Of a DNA stretch of 64,000 nucleotides, positions 11,095 through 23,319 are shown piece after piece. The stretch is from Syntrophobacteraceae bacterium (lineage in GTDB: Bacteria > Desulfobacterota > Syntrophobacteria > Syntrophobacterales > Syntrophobacteraceae): the NCBI GenBank assembly GCA_031292215.1, contig JARLHO010000161.1, forward strand, positions 21,105 to 85,104, written 5' to 3'. The notes beneath the pieces are model-generated. The model had not been told where the DNA came from, did no database searches, and saw only the letters and a program-made list of their open reading frames with translations. The number at the start of each line of letters is the position of its first letter. Position 1 is the first letter of the stretch. A program made the translations under genes and the position numbers.

Positions 11095-14000
11095 TTACTT
11101 TCGGATTTCCCGGTACTGTCTGAGCCCGGAGCCGGCAGGAATCAGCCTGCCCATGATAACGTTTTCCTTAAGACCCAGGAGGTTATCGACCTTGCCGGCG
11201 GTAGCCGCATCGGTTAGGACCTTGGTGGTCTCCTGGAAGGAGGCCGCCGAGATAAAGCTCTGGGTGCTCAAAGAGGCCTTGGTGATGCCAAGCAGCAGGG
11301 GCTCGGCAACGGCCGGGCGCTGCCCCATGGCGACAAGCTGGCCGTTTACATCCTCGAAGTTTGGCTTTTCGACATGCTCTCCGAGAAGAAACTCCGAGTC
11401 TCCGGGGTCGGTGATGCGCACGCGCCGAAGCATCTGGCGCACGATCACCTCGATGTGCTTGTCGTTTATCTTAACGCCTTGTAGCCGGTAGACCTGCTGG
11501 ACCTCGTCGACCAGGTATTTGGCGACCTCTTTTTCGCCAAGAACCGTCAGGATGTCGTGGGGATTGGGGGAGCCGTCCATAAGGGCCTCGCCCGCCCGCA
11601 CATAATCGCCTTCGTGAACGGATATGTGCTTTCCTTTGGGGATGAGGTACTCGCGGGCATCTCCTACCTGGGGGGTTACGGTAACTTTTCGCTTCCCCTT
11701 GGTATCTTTTCCAAACCCGATGACACCGTCGATTTCGGTGATAACGGCGTTTTCCTTGGGCTTTCGCACCTCGAAGAGCTCAGCGACCCTAGGAAGACCA
11801 CCGGTGATGTCCTTTGTCTTGGTGGTCTCGCGCGGAATCCTTGCCAGAACGTCTCCGGGAAAGAGCTGATCGCCCTCGGTGACCATAAGGATGGCGCCAA
11901 CCGGCATGAAGTACCGGGCCGATCCGCCTTCGCCAACCTTGGAGGTCTTTCCCTTTTCATCCTTTACCGAGATCCTCGGGCGCACATCGGACTCGCGGTA
12001 TTCGACGACCACCTTGCTCGACTTGCCGGTGACGGGGTCGAGTTTTTCCTGCATGGTCTGGCCCTCGATGATATCGCCAAACTTTATCGTCCCCGGGACT
12101 TCGGTAAGAATCGGGGTGGTAAATGGGTCCCATTCGGCAAGAAGTGCGCCCGGTTCGACCTTTTGGCCTTCGGCGACTTTTAATTTGGCGCCGTAGACAA
12201 TGACGTAGCGTTCGCGCTCGCGCCCGGTTTCCGAGATGATGCTGATTTCCCCGTTTCGGTTCATGGCGACCAGGTCGCCCTCGCGGTTTCGAACCGAATT
12301 TATGTTAATGAACTTGACCGAGCCCGAGTAGCGGTTGCTAATGGAGGTTCGCTCGATGCTCTTGGACGCGGTGCCACCGATGTGAAACGTTCTCATGGTG
12401 AGCTGGGTGCCCGGCTCACCGATTGACTGCGCGGCGATGATGCCAACCGCTTCGCCGATTTCCGCGATTTTTCCCTGCGCGAGATCTCGCCCGTAGCACA
12501 TGGCGCAAATCCCTCTAGTCGACCGGCAGGTAAGGGCCGAGCGAATGTTTACCCGTTCGATGCCCGCATCTTCGATTTCGATGACCTTTTTCTCATCGAT
12601 TTCCGCGCCCATCGGGACGATCACCTCACTTGTGACCGGGTCGACGATGTCGTCCTGGGCGGTGCGCCCAAGGATACGGTCTCCGAGCCTCTGGATGATT
12701 TCGCCGGCCTCAAGGAGCGCTTCGACCTCAATGCCGTCCATCGTTCCGCAGTCGATATCTCCTATGATAACGTCCTGGGAGACATCGACCAGCCGGCGGG
12801 TGAGGTACCCCGAGTTGGCGGTCTTAAGGGCGGTATCGGCCAGACCTTTCCGGGCGCCGTGGGTCGAGATGAAGTACTGCAAAACGGTTAGCCCTTCGCG
12901 GAAGTTGGCCGTAATCGGGGTTTCGATGATTTCCCCGGAAGGCTTGGCCATGAGGCCGCGCATACCGGCCAACTGGCGCATCTGGTCCTTACTGCCGCGG
13001 GCCCCGGAGTCGGCCATCATATAGATGGGATTAAAGGACTCGACCGCCACCTTTACGCCGTCGGGGCCGATCATTTCGCTTGCCCCGATCTCGCGCATCA
13101 TCTCGGCTGCGACATCTTCGGTGGCCTTGGCCCAGATATCTACGGCCTTGTTGTATTTTTCACCCTCGGTGATCAGACCCTCGTTATACTGACGCTCAAT
13201 TTCCTGCACGAGATCAAAGGAAACCTGCAAGATTTCCGTCTTGCGTGCGGGAATTGTCATATCTTTAATCGAAATGGAGATTCCCGACCGGGTCGCATAG
13301 TCGTAGCCGGTGTCCTTTAGACGGTCGGCAAGGATGACTGTGGCCTTTACCCCCGCGCCCCGGTAGCAGGTATCGATCAACTGGGCGAGGGCCTTTTTAT
13401 TCATGACCCGGTTTACGGCGGCAAAGGGGACCTCATCGGGCAAAATCTCGGACAAAATCACACGCCCGACGGTGGTTCTAACGAGCTCTTCGGCCATGAG
13501 CCCCCCGGCCGGGACTTCGTCTCCGGCCGCAACCAGTACTTTTCGCGATATAAGCGCCTTGGCGTCTGTAAGATGGTAAATTGGCTTTTTCCCATCGCCT
13601 TGAAAGCCGATTTCCTTTTCATTTACATACTCTACGACCCCATCGGCCCTGGCTCGCATTCGGAACCGCACGACAACGCCCGCATGCAGATCGGCTTCCC
13701 CCGAGTCATAGGCGGAGCGCACCTCGCCGGGGCTATTGTAGACGCGGATTTGACCCGAAACGATCAGCCGCCTGAGCTCATCGGCATCGGCAAAAAGCGG
13801 GGTCGCCCCCTTGGCCATCGGCTTTTCGCGCGTCATGAAGTAGATTCCAAGCACGATGTCCTGGGAGGGGACGATGATCGGATCGCCGTGGGCCGGGCTA
13901 AGGATGTTGTTTGTGGACATCATGAGGATGCGGGCCTCGGCCTGGGCTTCGATGGAAAGCGGCACGTGGACAGCCATCTGGTCCCCGTCGAAGTCGGCGT

Positions 14001-15372
14001 TAAACGCCGTACATACCAGGGGGTGGAGCTGTATGGCTTTTCCTTCGATTAAGATGGGCTCAAAGGCCTGGATGCCCAGCCGGTGGAGGGTGGGCGCCCG
14101 GTTTAGCATCACGGGGAACTCGCGCACGACTTCGTCTAGCGTATCCCAGACCTCGGGGGTTTCGCGCTCGACCATCTTTTTGGCCGCCTTGATCGTCGTT
14201 ACATAGCCCTTTTCTTCCAACTTATTGTAGATAAAGGGCTTAAAGAGCTCGAGGGCCATCTTTTTGGGCAGCCCGCACTGGTGCAGCCGAAGATTTGGGC
14301 CGATAACGATAACCGTTCGCCCGGAGTAATCGACACGCTTTCCCAAAAGGTTTTGACGAAACCGTCCCTGCTTACCCTTTAGCATGTCGCTTAGCGACTT
14401 CAAAGGGCGCTTGCTGGCCCCGGTTATCGTCTTTCCCCGGCGCCCGTTGTCGAACAAAACGTCGACGGCTTCCTGGAGCATGCGCTTTTCATTGCGGATA
14501 ATGATGTCCGGAGCGTTTAGTTCCTGGAGCCTCTTTAGCCGGTTATTGCGGTTTATCACCCGGCGGTAGAGATCGTTTAGATCGCTTGTGGCAAACCGTC
14601 CGCCATCGAGGGGGACAAGGGGTCGAAGATCGGGTGGGAGCACCGGGATGACGTCCATGATCATCCATTCCGGCAGGTTTTCCGACTCGCGGAAGGCATC
14701 GATGATCTTTAGCCGTTTAGCCAGCTTCTTGCGCTTGGCAACCGAGCTGGTCTTAACCATTTCATCGCGTAGCTCGGTGGCAAGGGTTTCGAGATCCTGG
14801 GCTGCGAGCAACTGCTTTATCGCCTCCGCTCCGATGCCCGCCGTAAAGCTTGCCCCGTGTTCCTGCACGAGCTGCCGGTAGCGTTCCTCGGTCAGCATCT
14901 CGCCTTTTGGCAGGTTGGTTTCCCCGGGATCGAGCAAGATATAGGAATCGAAATAGAGCACCTTCTCCAGTTCGCGAAGCGTTAGATCGAGGAGATTTCC
15001 GATTTTGCTTGGCAGACTTCTCAAAAACCAGATGTGTGCTACGGGAGAGGCGAGCTCGATATGGCCCATCCGTTCGCGGCGCACCTTGCTCTGGATCACT
15101 TCGACCCCGCACTTTTCGCACACGACACCGCGGTGCTTCATCCGCTTGTATTTACCGCAGTTGCATTCGTAATCTTTTATGGGGCCAAATATTCTCGCGC
15201 AGAAAAGCCCGTCTCGCTCGGGCTTAAAGGTGCGGTAATTTATCGTTTCCGGTTTTTTCACCTCCCCGTAAGACCACTCCCGGATTCTTTCGGGGGAGGA
15301 TATCATGATTTTAACCGAGTTAAAATTTAGCGGATCTTTTGGTTTGGAAAAAAGAGAGTACAGTTCTTTCAA
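11095..15372 (-). CDS. rpoC: RNA polymerase beta' subunit
   Basis: 1425 aa, normal for proteobacteria. N-terminal zinc ligands C70, C72, C85, C88; the catalytic Mg-binding motif NADFDGD at 458-464; the bridge-helix/trigger-loop region ([17 protein letters not shown]) and a second CxnCxxC zinc site ([13 protein letters not shown]). Forms the active centre with RpoB. 87 nt after rpoB; a terminator follows at 11022-11079. Confidence 0.99.
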   Translation of the reverse strand: MKELYSLFSKPKDPLNFNSVKIMISSPERIREWSYGEVKKPETINYRTFKPERDGLFCARIFGPIKDYECNCGKYKRMKHRGVVCEKCGVEVIQSKVRRERMGHIELASPVAHIWFLRSLPSKIGNLLDLTLRELEKVLYFDSYILLDPGETNLPKGEMLTEERYRQLVQEHGASFTAGIGAEAIKQLLAAQDLETLATELRDEMVKTSSVAKRKKLAKRLKIIDAFRESENLPEWMIMDVIPVLPPDLRPLVPLDGGRFATSDLNDLYRRVINRNNRLKRLQELNAPDIIIRNEKRMLQEAVDVLFDNGRRGKTITGASKRPLKSLSDMLKGKQGRFRQNLLGKRVDYSGRTVIVIGPNLRLHQCGLPKKMALELFKPFIYNKLEEKGYVTTIKAAKKMVERETPEVWDTLDEVVREFPVMLNRAPTLHRLGIQAFEPILIEGKAIQLHPLVCTAFNADFDGDQMAVHVPLSIEAQAEARILMMSTNNILSPAHGDPIIVPSQDIVLGIYFMTREKPMAKGATPLFADADELRRLIVSGQIRVYNSPGEVRSAYDSGEADLHAGVVVRFRMRARADGVVEYVNEKEIGFQGDGKKPIYHLTDAKALISRKVLVAAGDEVPAGGLMAEELVRTTVGRVILSEILPDEVPFAAVNRVMNKKALAQLIDTCYRGAGVKATVILADRLKDTGYDYATRSGISISIKDMTIPARKTEILQVSFDLVQEIERQYNEGLITEGEKYNKAVDIWAKATEDVAAEMMREIGASEMIGPDGVKVAVESFNPIYMMADSGARGSKDQMRQLAGMRGLMAKPSGEIIETPITANFREGLTVLQYFISTHGARKGLADTALKTANSGYLTRRLVDVSQDVIIGDIDCGTMDGIEVEALLEAGEIIQRLGDRILGRTAQDDIVDPVTSEVIVPMGAEIDEKKVIEIEDAGIERVNIRSALTCRSTRGICAMCYGRDLAQGKIAEIGEAVGIIAAQSIGEPGTQLTMRTFHIGGTASKSIERTSISNRYSGSVKFININSVRNREGDLVAMNRNGEISIISETGRERERYVIVYGAKLKVAEGQKVEPGALLAEWDPFTTPILTEVPGTIKFGDIIEGQTMQEKLDPVTGKSSKVVVEYRESDVRPRISVKDEKGKTSKVGEGGSARYFMPVGAILMVTEGDQLFPGDVLARIPRETTKTKDITGGLPRVAELFEVRKPKENAVITEIDGVIGFGKDTKGKRKVTVTPQVGDAREYLIPKGKHISVHEGDYVRAGEALMDGSPNPHDILTVLGEKEVAKYLVDEVQQVYRLQGVKINDKHIEVIVRQMLRRVRITDPGDSEFLLGEHVEKPNFEDVNGQLVAMGQRPAVAEPLLLGITKASLSTQSFISAASFQETTKVLTDAATAGKVDNLLGLKENVIMGRLIPAGSGLRQYREIRK

Positions 15373-15459
15373 ATGGACCTCCTTGCGCGGTCACATAAAA
15401 ACGGGCGCCGGATTGTAAGTCTTTGCGGCTGTCCCATCCGGGCGCCGCCCGACCACTGC

Positions 15460-18400
15460 TTAATTGCCTTCCTCTTCTTCGAGGAGCCTGACGTCCAGGG
15501 CAAGCGCCTGGAGCTCCTTTACCAGAACATTGAAGGACTCCGGCAGTCCGGCCTCGAGCGTATTGTCACCCTTGACGATCTTTTCGTACATTCGAGTCCG
15601 TCCGGCCACGTCGTCGGATTTGACGGTCAGGAATTCCTGGAGCGCATAAGCGGCGCCGTAGGCCTCCATTGTCCAGACTTCCATCTCCCCAAGCCTCTGG
15701 CCGCCAAACTGCGCTTTTCCGCCAAGGGGCTGCTGGGTGACCAGTGAGTACGGGCCAATGGACCTTGCATGGATTTTGTCATCGACCAAGTGGTGGAGTT
15801 TAAGAATATACATCATGCCCACCGTTACCGGCTGATCGAAGGCCAGGCCGGTGCGGCCGTCGAAGAGTCTCGACTGGCCGGTGCCGGAGACTCCGGATTC
15901 TTCGAGAAATGCGCGGATCTCGGGCTCTTCGGCCCCGTCAAAAACAGGGGTGGCCACATGGATGCCCTCTTTGAGATCCGAGATGAGCCCGTTTAGCTCA
16001 TCGTCTGAGGCGTGTTCGAAAAACTCGCCATACTCGAGCTTATTGTATATGCGCTTTAGTTTTTCATCGATTGTCTCACGCTCTCGCACCTTTTGGATGT
16101 GCTCTTCGAGCATTTTTGCGAGCTGGCGTCCGATGCCTGCCGCGGCCCACCCGAGGTGGGTCTCCAAAACCTGGCCCACATTCATACGGGAAGGAACGCC
16201 CAGGGGATTTAAAACGATATCCATCGGGGTGCCGTCGGGAAAATAGGGCATATCCTCAGAGGGAAGGATCCGGGAGACGACACCCTTGTTGCCGTGTCGG
16301 CCGGCCATTTTATCTCCCACCTGGAGCTTTCTTTTGACGGCGATATAGACTTTTACCATCTTAATGACGCCGGGGGGAAGCTCATCGCCTCGCCGCAACT
16401 TGTTGGCCTTCTCCTCGAAGAGCTCTTTGACCGCCTGGACCTGCTGGCGGTAGTTGGAAAAAATCGTCTCCACCTCCATGGAGGCCGAAGGATCGCGGGC
16501 CACGGCAATCTGGTCCCAGATACCGCTTGGGACCTCCAAAAGAGCTTCTTCGGAAAAAAGGTCCCCCTTCTTTATGTAGACCCTCTTGCCGTCCTTGATG
16601 GAATAGTCGCTCGCCTTGCCGTCGAGCACCTGGGAGATCTGGCGCACGGCGGTCTTTCGTATGATGTCGAGCTCGTCTCGCTGGTCCTTCATAAGACGGC
16701 CGACTTCCTCATCTTCTATGAGGCGGGTGCGATCGTCTTTTTCCACGCCCTTTCGCGAGAACACCTTGGCGTCGATGATGATGCCCTCGACCCCTGGCGG
16801 AACGCGAAGAGAGGTGTCCTTCACATCACTGGCCTTCTCGCCGAAAATCGCCCGGAGAAGTTTTTCTTCCGGGGTAAGTTGCGACTCGCCCTTTGGGGTG
16901 ACTTTTCCCACAAGGATATCGTTAGGCTTGATGTAGGCGCCGATGCGGATGATCCCGCTATCGTCGAGGTTTTTTAGAGCTTCATCGCCGATGTTGGGAA
17001 TATCTTTGGTGATTTCTTCTTTTCCGAGCTTGGTGTCTCTGGCTACGACCTCAAATTCCTCGATGTGAATGGAGGTAAAGACGTCTTCCTTTACTATGCG
17101 CTCGCTAACCAGGATGGAATCTTCGAAGTTATAGCCCCCCCAGCTCATGAAGGCGACCATGACATTTCGGCCAAGGGCAAGCTCTCCGTGGTCGGTGGAG
17201 GGACCATCGGCCAGTATCTGCCCCTTTAAGACAAAATCTCCCTGCCGAATCAGCGGTTTTTGATTTATGCAGGTGTTTTGGTTGGAGCGCTGGAACTTGA
17301 TGAGCTTATAGATGTCAACGCCGTAGCCGACATCGATGCTCTTGGTGGCGCGTACGACGATGCGGGTGGCGTCGACGTATTCGACGACCCCTTCGCGTTT
17401 TGCGACAATGGTAACTCCGGAGTCCTTGGCGACTTTTCGCTCAATTCCCGTGCCAACGAGCGGGGCCCGGGTCTGAATGAGAGGCACGGCCTGCCGCTGC
17501 ATGTTGGAGCCCATAAGAGCGCGGTTGGCGTCATCGTGTTCGAGAAAGGGAATAAGCGAGGCCGAAACGCTCACCAACTGGTTGGGCGAAACGTCCATAA
17601 ATCTTATCTCGGCGGGAGGCACAAGAAGGGGCTCCCCCGATTTTCTAGCCGAGATCTGCTCGGCCTTGAGCAGTCCTGTCTCATCCAGGACCGCGTTGGC
17701 CTGGGCGATCGGATAGTCCTTTTCGTCCATGGCCGTAAGGTAGCTCACCTCCGAGCGAGCGGTCGCGTTGTCGACTTTACGGTAGGGCGTTTCGATAAAC
17801 CCGTAGGCATTTACCCGCGCGTAGGTGGATAGCGAGACGATAAGACCGATATTGGGTCCCTCCGGGGTCTCGATGGGACAAATTCTGCCATAGTGAGTGG
17901 GGTGCACGTCACGGACCTCAAAGCCCGCGCGCTCGCGGGTAAGACCGCCTGGTCCCAGAGCGCTCAACCGCCGTTTGTGGGTGATCTCGGAGAGCGGGTT
18001 GGTCTGGTCCATGAACTGCGAGAGCTGGCTGGTGCCGAAAAACTCCTTTACGACAGCGGAAACCGGCTTGGCGTTAATCAGATCGTGAGGCATGAGCGCT
18101 TCGACTTCCTGGAGGGTCATTCTTTCCTTTATCGCCCGCTCCATGCGCACAAGGCCAATACGGTACTGGTTTTCGAGAAGCTCGCCAACGGCTCGCACAC
18201 GTCTATTGCCCAGGTTATCGATATCGTCGACCGGTCCCTGCGAATCCTTTAGCTTGATCAACTGCCGAACGGAGGTGAGGATATCTTCCTTTCGGAGCAC
18301 CCTGAAGTCGAGCGGCACATCGAGGTCGAGCTGCAGGTTGAGTTTTAGTCTTCCGACCTCCGAGAGGTCGTAGTGGTCGGGGTTAAAGAAGAGGTTTCTA

Positions 18401-19581
18401 AAAAATTCGTTGGCCACATCCAAAGTCGGCGGATTGCTCGGGCGAAGCCTTCGGTAGATTTCGATAAGAGCGTCCTCGGCAGAGTTTACCTTGTCCATTA
18501 GCAAGGTGTTTCGAAACGAGGGGCTGATGTCGTGTCCTTCGAGGTGGAGAAGCTCGATATGGTCGATCCCCCTCTCCCAGAAGTCCTTTAGCATCTCCTC
18601 GTTTATCGAATCGTTACACTCGGCAACGATCTCGCCGCACGCAAAGTCGATCACGTCCTGGGCCAAGACCTCTCCGATGAGCTCGGTGGCCTGAACCGGA
18701 AGCCGGCTTATTCCGATTTCCTGCAGTCTTTTGAGGGCCTGCTTACCAAGCTTTCTATTTTTCTTGATAAGGACCTCACCCGTTTCCGGGTGCAAAATGT
18801 CGTCTACGGCGCGGCTTCCAAGCAAAATATCGGGGTTTAGTTCCTTGGCCATGAGCCTGTCGGCGCCAAGGAAGACTTTTTCGCTGGGATAGAAATAATT
18901 TAGCAATTCTTCGGTGGAGTACCCGAGAGCTTTTAGAAGGACGGTTACCGGAAATTTTCGCCGTCTGTCAATCCTAATATAGAGGATGTCTTTGGGATCG
19001 AATTCCAGGTCAAGCCAGGAGCCGCGAAGCGGAATGATTCGGGCCGAATAGAGGATCTTGCCGCTCGAATGGGTCTTTCCCCGGTCGTGGTCGAAAAAGA
19101 TACCGGGCGAGCGGTGCAACTGGCTCACGATGACCCGTTCGGTGCCATTTACGATAAATGTCCCGTTGTCGGTCATGAGGGGCAGGGTGCCGAAATAGAT
19201 TTCCTGTTCTTTTATGTCTCGAATCGAGCGAGTATTGGCCTCTTTGTCGATGTCATAGACGACAAGACGCACCACGATCTTTACGGGGGCCTCGTAGGTC
19301 ATGCCCCGGGCCAGGCATTCGTCGACTTCGTATTTTACGTCGCCAAAACTGTACTGAACAAATTCAAGTGAAGCCGTCCCGCTAAAATCCTCGATAGGGA
19401 AAACTGACTTGAAGACCTCCTGGAGGCCTCTTTCCACCCTTGCCTCAGGGGGAACATCCTTTTGCAGGAAAAGCTCGTAGCTTTCCTTTTGCATTTGGAT
19501 AAGATTTGGTATCTCCACAATTTTGTGGATTTTCCCGAAGTTTTTGCGTACCCTGTATTCATGGGTCAGTGCAGTAGGCAT
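15460..19581 (-). CDS. rpoB: RNA polymerase beta subunit
   Basis: 1373 aa from ATG at 19581, chosen for the GGAGAGACT Shine-Dalgarno and because translation opens directly into [16 protein letters not shown]. An upstream in-frame start at 19719 would add 46 residues that overlap the attenuator. The rifampicin-pocket region ([35 protein letters not shown]) and C-terminal clamp ([17 protein letters not shown]) are intact. Operon rplKAJL-rpoBC. Confidence 0.98.
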   Translation of the reverse strand: MPTALTHEYRVRKNFGKIHKIVEIPNLIQMQKESYELFLQKDVPPEARVERGLQEVFKSVFPIEDFSGTASLEFVQYSFGDVKYEVDECLARGMTYEAPVKIVVRLVVYDIDKEANTRSIRDIKEQEIYFGTLPLMTDNGTFIVNGTERVIVSQLHRSPGIFFDHDRGKTHSSGKILYSARIIPLRGSWLDLEFDPKDILYIRIDRRRKFPVTVLLKALGYSTEELLNYFYPSEKVFLGADRLMAKELNPDILLGSRAVDDILHPETGEVLIKKNRKLGKQALKRLQEIGISRLPVQATELIGEVLAQDVIDFACGEIVAECNDSINEEMLKDFWERGIDHIELLHLEGHDISPSFRNTLLMDKVNSAEDALIEIYRRLRPSNPPTLDVANEFFRNLFFNPDHYDLSEVGRLKLNLQLDLDVPLDFRVLRKEDILTSVRQLIKLKDSQGPVDDIDNLGNRRVRAVGELLENQYRIGLVRMERAIKERMTLQEVEALMPHDLINAKPVSAVVKEFFGTSQLSQFMDQTNPLSEITHKRRLSALGPGGLTRERAGFEVRDVHPTHYGRICPIETPEGPNIGLIVSLSTYARVNAYGFIETPYRKVDNATARSEVSYLTAMDEKDYPIAQANAVLDETGLLKAEQISARKSGEPLLVPPAEIRFMDVSPNQLVSVSASLIPFLEHDDANRALMGSNMQRQAVPLIQTRAPLVGTGIERKVAKDSGVTIVAKREGVVEYVDATRIVVRATKSIDVGYGVDIYKLIKFQRSNQNTCINQKPLIRQGDFVLKGQILADGPSTDHGELALGRNVMVAFMSWGGYNFEDSILVSERIVKEDVFTSIHIEEFEVVARDTKLGKEEITKDIPNIGDEALKNLDDSGIIRIGAYIKPNDILVGKVTPKGESQLTPEEKLLRAIFGEKASDVKDTSLRVPPGVEGIIIDAKVFSRKGVEKDDRTRLIEDEEVGRLMKDQRDELDIIRKTAVRQISQVLDGKASDYSIKDGKRVYIKKGDLFSEEALLEVPSGIWDQIAVARDPSASMEVETIFSNYRQQVQAVKELFEEKANKLRRGDELPPGVIKMVKVYIAVKRKLQVGDKMAGRHGNKGVVSRILPSEDMPYFPDGTPMDIVLNPLGVPSRMNVGQVLETHLGWAAAGIGRQLAKMLEEHIQKVRERETIDEKLKRIYNKLEYGEFFEHASDDELNGLISDLKEGIHVATPVFDGAEEPEIRAFLEESGVSGTGQSRLFDGRTGLAFDQPVTVGMMYILKLHHLVDDKIHARSIGPYSLVTQQPLGGKAQFGGQRLGEMEVWTMEAYGAAYALQEFLTVKSDDVAGRTRMYEKIVKGDNTLEAGLPESFNVLVKELQALALDVRLLEEEEGN

Positions 19582-19705
19582 AGTCTCTCCAGGTAGCACG
19601 GGAGCCTTGAAAGCGGTCCGAAAACCTTCCCGCCCTTTTGTCCCCTCTCCATACTTTTTTGCTTTGGCAAAATCTTCTACGATCCGCCGCGTTTTGCTGG
19701 TATGC

Positions 19706-19766
19706 CGCAAAAAGAACAAAATCGGAAACCGGCCGGTCGTACCAGCGCAGGCAGCCGATTTCCGAT
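19706..19766 (-). terminator. Attenuator-like hairpin between rplL and rpoB
   Basis: On the transcript, ATCGGAAA (19766-19759) pairs with TTTCCGAT (19728-19721), followed by a U-rich TTTTGTTCTTTTTG run. A partial terminator at this position reduces rpoBC relative to rplJL in E. coli; the same role here is inferred from position and shape. Confidence 0.6.
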
Positions 19767-19784
19767 ATTTGAGACATTATAACA

Positions 19785-20165
19785 TTATTTGATCTCGACG
19801 GTAGCACCCGCTTCCGTAAGCTGTTTTGCGACCGCTTCGGCTTCGGCCTTGGGGATGCCTTCCTTAACGGTTCCCGGGACCTTTTCGACCAGTTCCTTGG
19901 CTTCCTTAAGACCCAGATTGGTGATCGCGCGCACTTCCTTGATCACGTTGATCTTCTTGTCGCCAACACCGGTGATGATGACCGAAAACTCCGTTTGTTC
20001 TTCCACGACAGCGGCTTCGGCGCCCGCGCCAGGCATGGCGGCAACGGCCACGGGGGCCGCGGCGGAAACTCCGAAGGTCTCTTCGAGTTCATGGACGAAT
20101 TCGCTCAGTTCCAGAACGGTCATGCCTTTGATAAATTCAACGACTTCTTCTTTCGATACAGCCAT
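19785..20165 (-). CDS. rplL: 50S ribosomal protein bL12 (L7/L12)
   Basis: 126 aa. N-terminal dimerisation domain, flexible Ala/Gly/Pro hinge ([14 protein letters not shown]) and C-terminal factor-binding domain ([29 protein letters not shown]). The stalk protein recruits translation GTPases. 22 nt after rplJ. Confidence 0.98.
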   Translation of the reverse strand: MAVSKEEVVEFIKGMTVLELSEFVHELEETFGVSAAAPVAVAAMPGAGAEAAVVEEQTEFSVIITGVGDKKINVIKEVRAITNLGLKEAKELVEKVPGTVKEGIPKAEAEAVAKQLTEAGATVEIK

Positions 20166-20187
20166 CTAAATATCCTCCACAATCGTC

Positions 20188-20718
20188 TTAAGCAGCAGCC
20201 TGTTCTTCTTTTTGGCGCTGGATAGCGGCCAACACTCCGACAAATGCCCTCGGAACCCCGCTAAGGACTCTCACAAGTCCAGTGGGAACAGCGTTTAGCG
20301 TTCCGAGCATCTTCGCAAGCAACTCTTCTCTGGGCGGCAATTCGGCAAGGGCCAGGACCTGATCGGCGTCGATCAGCCGGTTCCCAAGGGATGCGGCCTT
20401 TAGCTTGAGCTTTTCGTTGCTCTTGCTAAACTTTTTGATGATTTTGGCCGTAACGGAAGGGTCCCCGTAGGAGATTGCCACCGCGCAGGCGCCCGAGACC
20501 ACGGGTTCGAGCACCGCTGAGGCGGTCTGCCTGCAGGCAAGACGCATCAGGGTGTTTTTCACCACCTGATAGTCTACCTTTTCGGCCGCCAGAGAATCGC
20601 GCAAACCGGTAATTTCTGCGACCGTCAGTCCCTTGTAGTCGGTCAGAATGGCCGCGCTTGCGCGTCCAAGTTTTTCGCGAAGCTCCTCAATGACCTGTTC
20701 TTTTTTGGAACGATCCAA
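20188..20718 (-). CDS. rplJ: 50S ribosomal protein uL10
   Basis: 176 aa; base of the L7/L12 stalk. N-terminal RNA-binding region ([30 protein letters not shown]) and C-terminal helix for L12 dimers. Preceded by a 222-nt leader bearing an L10-type autoregulatory structure. Confidence 0.97.
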   Translation of the reverse strand: MDRSKKEQVIEELREKLGRASAAILTDYKGLTVAEITGLRDSLAAEKVDYQVVKNTLMRLACRQTASAVLEPVVSGACAVAISYGDPSVTAKIIKKFSKSNEKLKLKAASLGNRLIDADQVLALAELPPREELLAKMLGTLNAVPTGLVRVLSGVPRAFVGVLAAIQRQKEEQAAA

Positions 20719-20795
20719 AGTGAAGCAAGCCTCCTTTCACTTCTGCCGGTGTGCCTTCGAGCGATCCCGCCGAATCGAAAACGGAGGATTTCAAT

Positions 20796-20905
20796 CATGA
20801 GCCCATGCGCCTGATCGGTTCTCAGGAATCTGTGCAGGCCCCCCGCAAAGTGGGGATTTAAACGCTACAGCGTGTACCCGCGGTCTCCGACGACTGAAAA
20901 CACAA
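20796..20905 (-). promoter_or_regulatory. L10 (rplJ) mRNA leader, autoregulatory element
   Basis: The rplA-rplJ intergenic transcript contains the characteristic order GTCGTCGGAGACCGCGGGT ... TTAAATCC ... GGCCTGCACAG...CCTGAGAACCGATCAGGCGCATGGG. This matches my knowledge of the L10-L12 binding leader (kink-turn plus stem) upstream of rplJ in many bacteria. Recognised by eye; a covariance-model search would settle it. Confidence 0.7.
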
Positions 20906-20940
20906 TAACGGCAGTCAAATTGTTAAACCACAAACTTTAC

Positions 20941-21645
20941 CTATGCCACAATCGTCTTAACAGCGAGCGGATCGACCTGAATGCCCGGGCCCATGGTCGT
21001 CGATATGGCGATCCCCTTCATATAGGCGCCCTTGGCAGCCGAAGGCTTTATCCGCATCAGCGTATCGATGAAAGCGGAAATGTTTTCGAGAAGCTTTTCC
21101 TCCCCGAAGGAAACCTTGCCCATCGGGGCATGGACGATACCGGTTTTTTCAACCCGAAAGTCCACTTTGCCGGCCTTTATTTCCTTTACGACCCGATCGA
21201 CATCAAAGGTGACCGTGCCCAGTTTAGCGTTGGGCATAAGGCCTCTTGGGCCGAGGAGTTTCCCGATCTTTCCAACAGATCCCATCATATCCGGGGTAGC
21301 CACGGCTTTATCGAAATCGAGCCAGCCCCCGCGGATTTTTTCGATCATCTCGTCTCCGCCGGCGTAATCGGCGCCGGCATCCAGGGCTTCTTTCACCTTC
21401 TCACCCTTGGCGAAAACCATAACCCTTACCGTTTTCCCCAATCCGTTGGGCAGCACGACCGTTCCCCTCACCATCTGATCGGCGTGACGGGGATCGACCC
21501 CTAGCCGAACGGCAATGTCAAGAGTCTGGTCGAATTTGACGAAAGATGATTCTGCTGCCAGGCGAACGGCTTCCTGGAAGGTATAGCGTTTCGCCGGGTC
21601 TACCATGCCACGGGCGGAAATATACTTTTTCCCATGCTTTGCCAT
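20941..21645 (-). CDS. rplA: 50S ribosomal protein uL1
   Basis: 234 aa, standard length. [22 protein letters not shown] start, [22 protein letters not shown] and the [13 protein letters not shown] segment are family hallmarks. Mobile L1 stalk protein moving E-site tRNA; in enterobacteria represses rplKA. Confidence 0.98.
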   Translation of the reverse strand: MAKHGKKYISARGMVDPAKRYTFQEAVRLAAESSFVKFDQTLDIAVRLGVDPRHADQMVRGTVVLPNGLGKTVRVMVFAKGEKVKEALDAGADYAGGDEMIEKIRGGWLDFDKAVATPDMMGSVGKIGKLLGPRGLMPNAKLGTVTFDVDRVVKEIKAGKVDFRVEKTGIVHAPMGKVSFGEEKLLENISAFIDTLMRIKPSAAKGAYMKGIAISTTMGPGIQVDPLAVKTIVA

Positions 21646-21674
21646 TTTAACTCTCGAAACTCCCTTCCTCGGGT

Positions 21675-22097
21675 TTATTCGACTTCGATTCCCATGCTGC
21701 GCGCGGTTCCGGAAATGGTGGAAACCGCAGCTTCCAGCTCACGGGCATTGAGGTCGGGCATCTTAAGCCTTGCGATCTCCTCGACCTGAGCCTTGCTCAC
21801 CTTGGCCACCTTGTTGCGGTTGGGCACAGCGGATCCCTTGGCAATCTGAGCGGCTTTTTTGAGAAGAATCGCCGCCGGCGGCGTCGTGGTGATAAATGTA
21901 AACGACCGGTCGGAAAAAACGGTGATAACCACGGGGATGATCATCCCGTCCTGGCCCTGGGTCTTGGCGTTAAACTGTTTACAAAATTCCATGATGTTTA
22001 CGCCGTGCTGGCCAAGAGCGGGTCCGATAGGCGGCGATGGGTTGGCCGCCCCGGCCGGAACCTGCAATTTGATATTGGTGACGACTTTTTTAGCCAT
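21675..22097 (-). CDS. rplK: 50S ribosomal protein uL11
   Basis: 140 aa. Proline-rich N-terminal domain ([38 protein letters not shown]) and the C-terminal 23S GTPase-centre-binding domain. Works with the L10/L12 stalk and RelA. 29 nt ahead of rplA. Confidence 0.98.
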   Translation of the reverse strand: MAKKVVTNIKLQVPAGAANPSPPIGPALGQHGVNIMEFCKQFNAKTQGQDGMIIPVVITVFSDRSFTFITTTPPAAILLKKAAQIAKGSAVPNRNKVAKVSKAQVEEIARLKMPDLNARELEAAVSTISGTARSMGIEVE

Positions 22098-22123
22098 ACT
22101 TAAAACAACTCCCTTTAAAAGCT

Positions 22124-22198
22124 GAAGCGGGAAGCGGGGAGCACGGAGCGAAAAGCCAAGCCTGTTGCCGCTCCCCGCTCCCTGCTCCCTGCTCCCAA
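22124..22198. repeat. Intergenic hairpin with GGGAGCG-type heptads
   Basis: Left arm GAAGCGG-GAAGCGG-GGAGCAC-GGAGCG and right arm CCGCTCC-CCGCTCC-CTGCTCC-CTGCTCC form an iterated inverted repeat. It lies between nusG and rplK. Same class as 1293-1342 and 31371-31440. Confidence 0.7.
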
Positions 22199-22200
22199 CC

Positions 22201-22734
22201 TCATGAGCGGTTTACCTGAACGAAATCGAGTTCAACCGGAGTCGAGCGGCCGAATATGCTGACCAGGACGCGTACTTTGCCCTTCTCGGGAATCACTTCG
22301 TCGATGGTCCCATTGAAATTGGCAAAGGGGCCATCGATTACCCGAACCTCGTCTCCTTTTTCAAATTTAAATTTCGGACGGGGCTTCTGGGCGCCTTCCT
22401 GCATCTGTTGAATGATGCCGTCGGCTTCGGCGTCGGAGAGCGGAATCGGTTTTTCCTGGCTACCAATGAAGCCGGTCACCTTGGGGGTGTGGCGCACAAG
22501 ATGCCAGGTATCGTCGTTTAGCTCCATCTGCACGAGGATGTAGCCGGGATAGAATTTCCTCGAAGAGGCCTTGCGCTCGCCTTTTACCAGTTCAATGACC
22601 TGTTCGGTAGGAACGAGCACCTGGCCAAAGTATTCCTGCCTGCTCTCGGCCTTAACACGCTCCTCGAGGGCCGATTTCACCTTGTGCTCAAACCCCGAAT
22701 ACGTGTGAACGATGTACCACCTTAGATTTGCCAC
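22201..22734 (-). CDS. nusG: Transcription termination/antitermination factor NusG
   Basis: 177 aa. N-terminal NGN domain ([44 protein letters not shown]) and C-terminal KOW domain ([19 protein letters not shown]). Binds RNA polymerase clamp and couples to Rho or uS10. Follows secE by 53 nt, the usual order. Confidence 0.98.
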   Translation of the reverse strand: MANLRWYIVHTYSGFEHKVKSALEERVKAESRQEYFGQVLVPTEQVIELVKGERKASSRKFYPGYILVQMELNDDTWHLVRHTPKVTGFIGSQEKPIPLSDAEADGIIQQMQEGAQKPRPKFKFEKGDEVRVIDGPFANFNGTIDEVIPEKGKVRVLVSIFGRSTPVELDFVQVNRS

Positions 22735-22787
22735 ACGATTTCCCCGTCCGCAAAAAAGAAGCCCCCGAAGGGATCTGCCATCTTCAT

Positions 22788-23150
22788 TCAGTGCACCATA
22801 AAGTGCAACAGCCTGCTTAACAAAAGGTCGACGAGCCCTAAAAAGATGCCCGTCAGGCCAACGATAGCCAAAATTACAGCGGTCGACCCCAATGTTTCCT
22901 TACGCGAAGGCCACACGACCTTTTTTAGTTCGACGACCACCTCGCGCAGATAATTGCGGGCGACGTCGACCATGGGCTTTCCAGCCTCGCCGGACTTTTT
23001 GACAACCTTTTTGGAAGCATCGCCCTTTTTGGAGGGGTCAAACTTTTTGGGTTTAAGCGGCGCCTCGGCCTTGGGAGAGGCCTTTTTCGCCTTCGTTGCC
23101 GTGCGCGCTCTGCCCTCGGAAGTCTGCTCGTCTTTTGCTATCAGTTTCAT
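22788..23150 (-). CDS. secE: Preprotein translocase subunit SecE
   Basis: 120 aa. A long Lys/Ala-rich cytosolic extension (~60 residues) precedes the conserved amphipathic segment NYLREVVVELKKVVWPSRKET and one C-terminal transmembrane helix. The one-helix SecE suffices to clamp SecY. Followed closely by nusG. Confidence 0.95.
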   Translation of the reverse strand: MKLIAKDEQTSEGRARTATKAKKASPKAEAPLKPKKFDPSKKGDASKKVVKKSGEAGKPMVDVARNYLREVVVELKKVVWPSRKETLGSTAVILAIVGLTGIFLGLVDLLLSRLLHFMVH

Positions 23151-23156
23151 AAATGC

Positions 23157-23306
23157 CTACTTGGTCTCTTTGTGCTCCGTGTGCGCATTACAAAACCTGC
23201 AATGCTTTCGAAAAGAAAGCTTTTCGGGAGTCGTCCGCTTGTTCTTCGTCGTATTGTAGTTGCGGCGCTTACATTGGGAGCAGGCCAGGGTAACTAGAAC
23301 TCGCAT
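23157..23306 (-). CDS. rpmG: 50S ribosomal protein bL33 (zinc-binding form)
   Basis: 49 aa from ATG at 23306 ([18 protein letters not shown]). Two CxxC pairs (CSQC, CRFC) mark the zinc-binding C+ form. Located 13 nt after tuf2 and 6 nt before secE, the common tuf-rpmG-secE-nusG order. The longer ORF upstream would overlap tuf2. Confidence 0.96.
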   Translation of the reverse strand: MRVLVTLACSQCKRRNYNTTKNKRTTPEKLSFRKHCRFCNAHTEHKETK

Positions 23307-23319
23307 CAGAAAAATCCCT

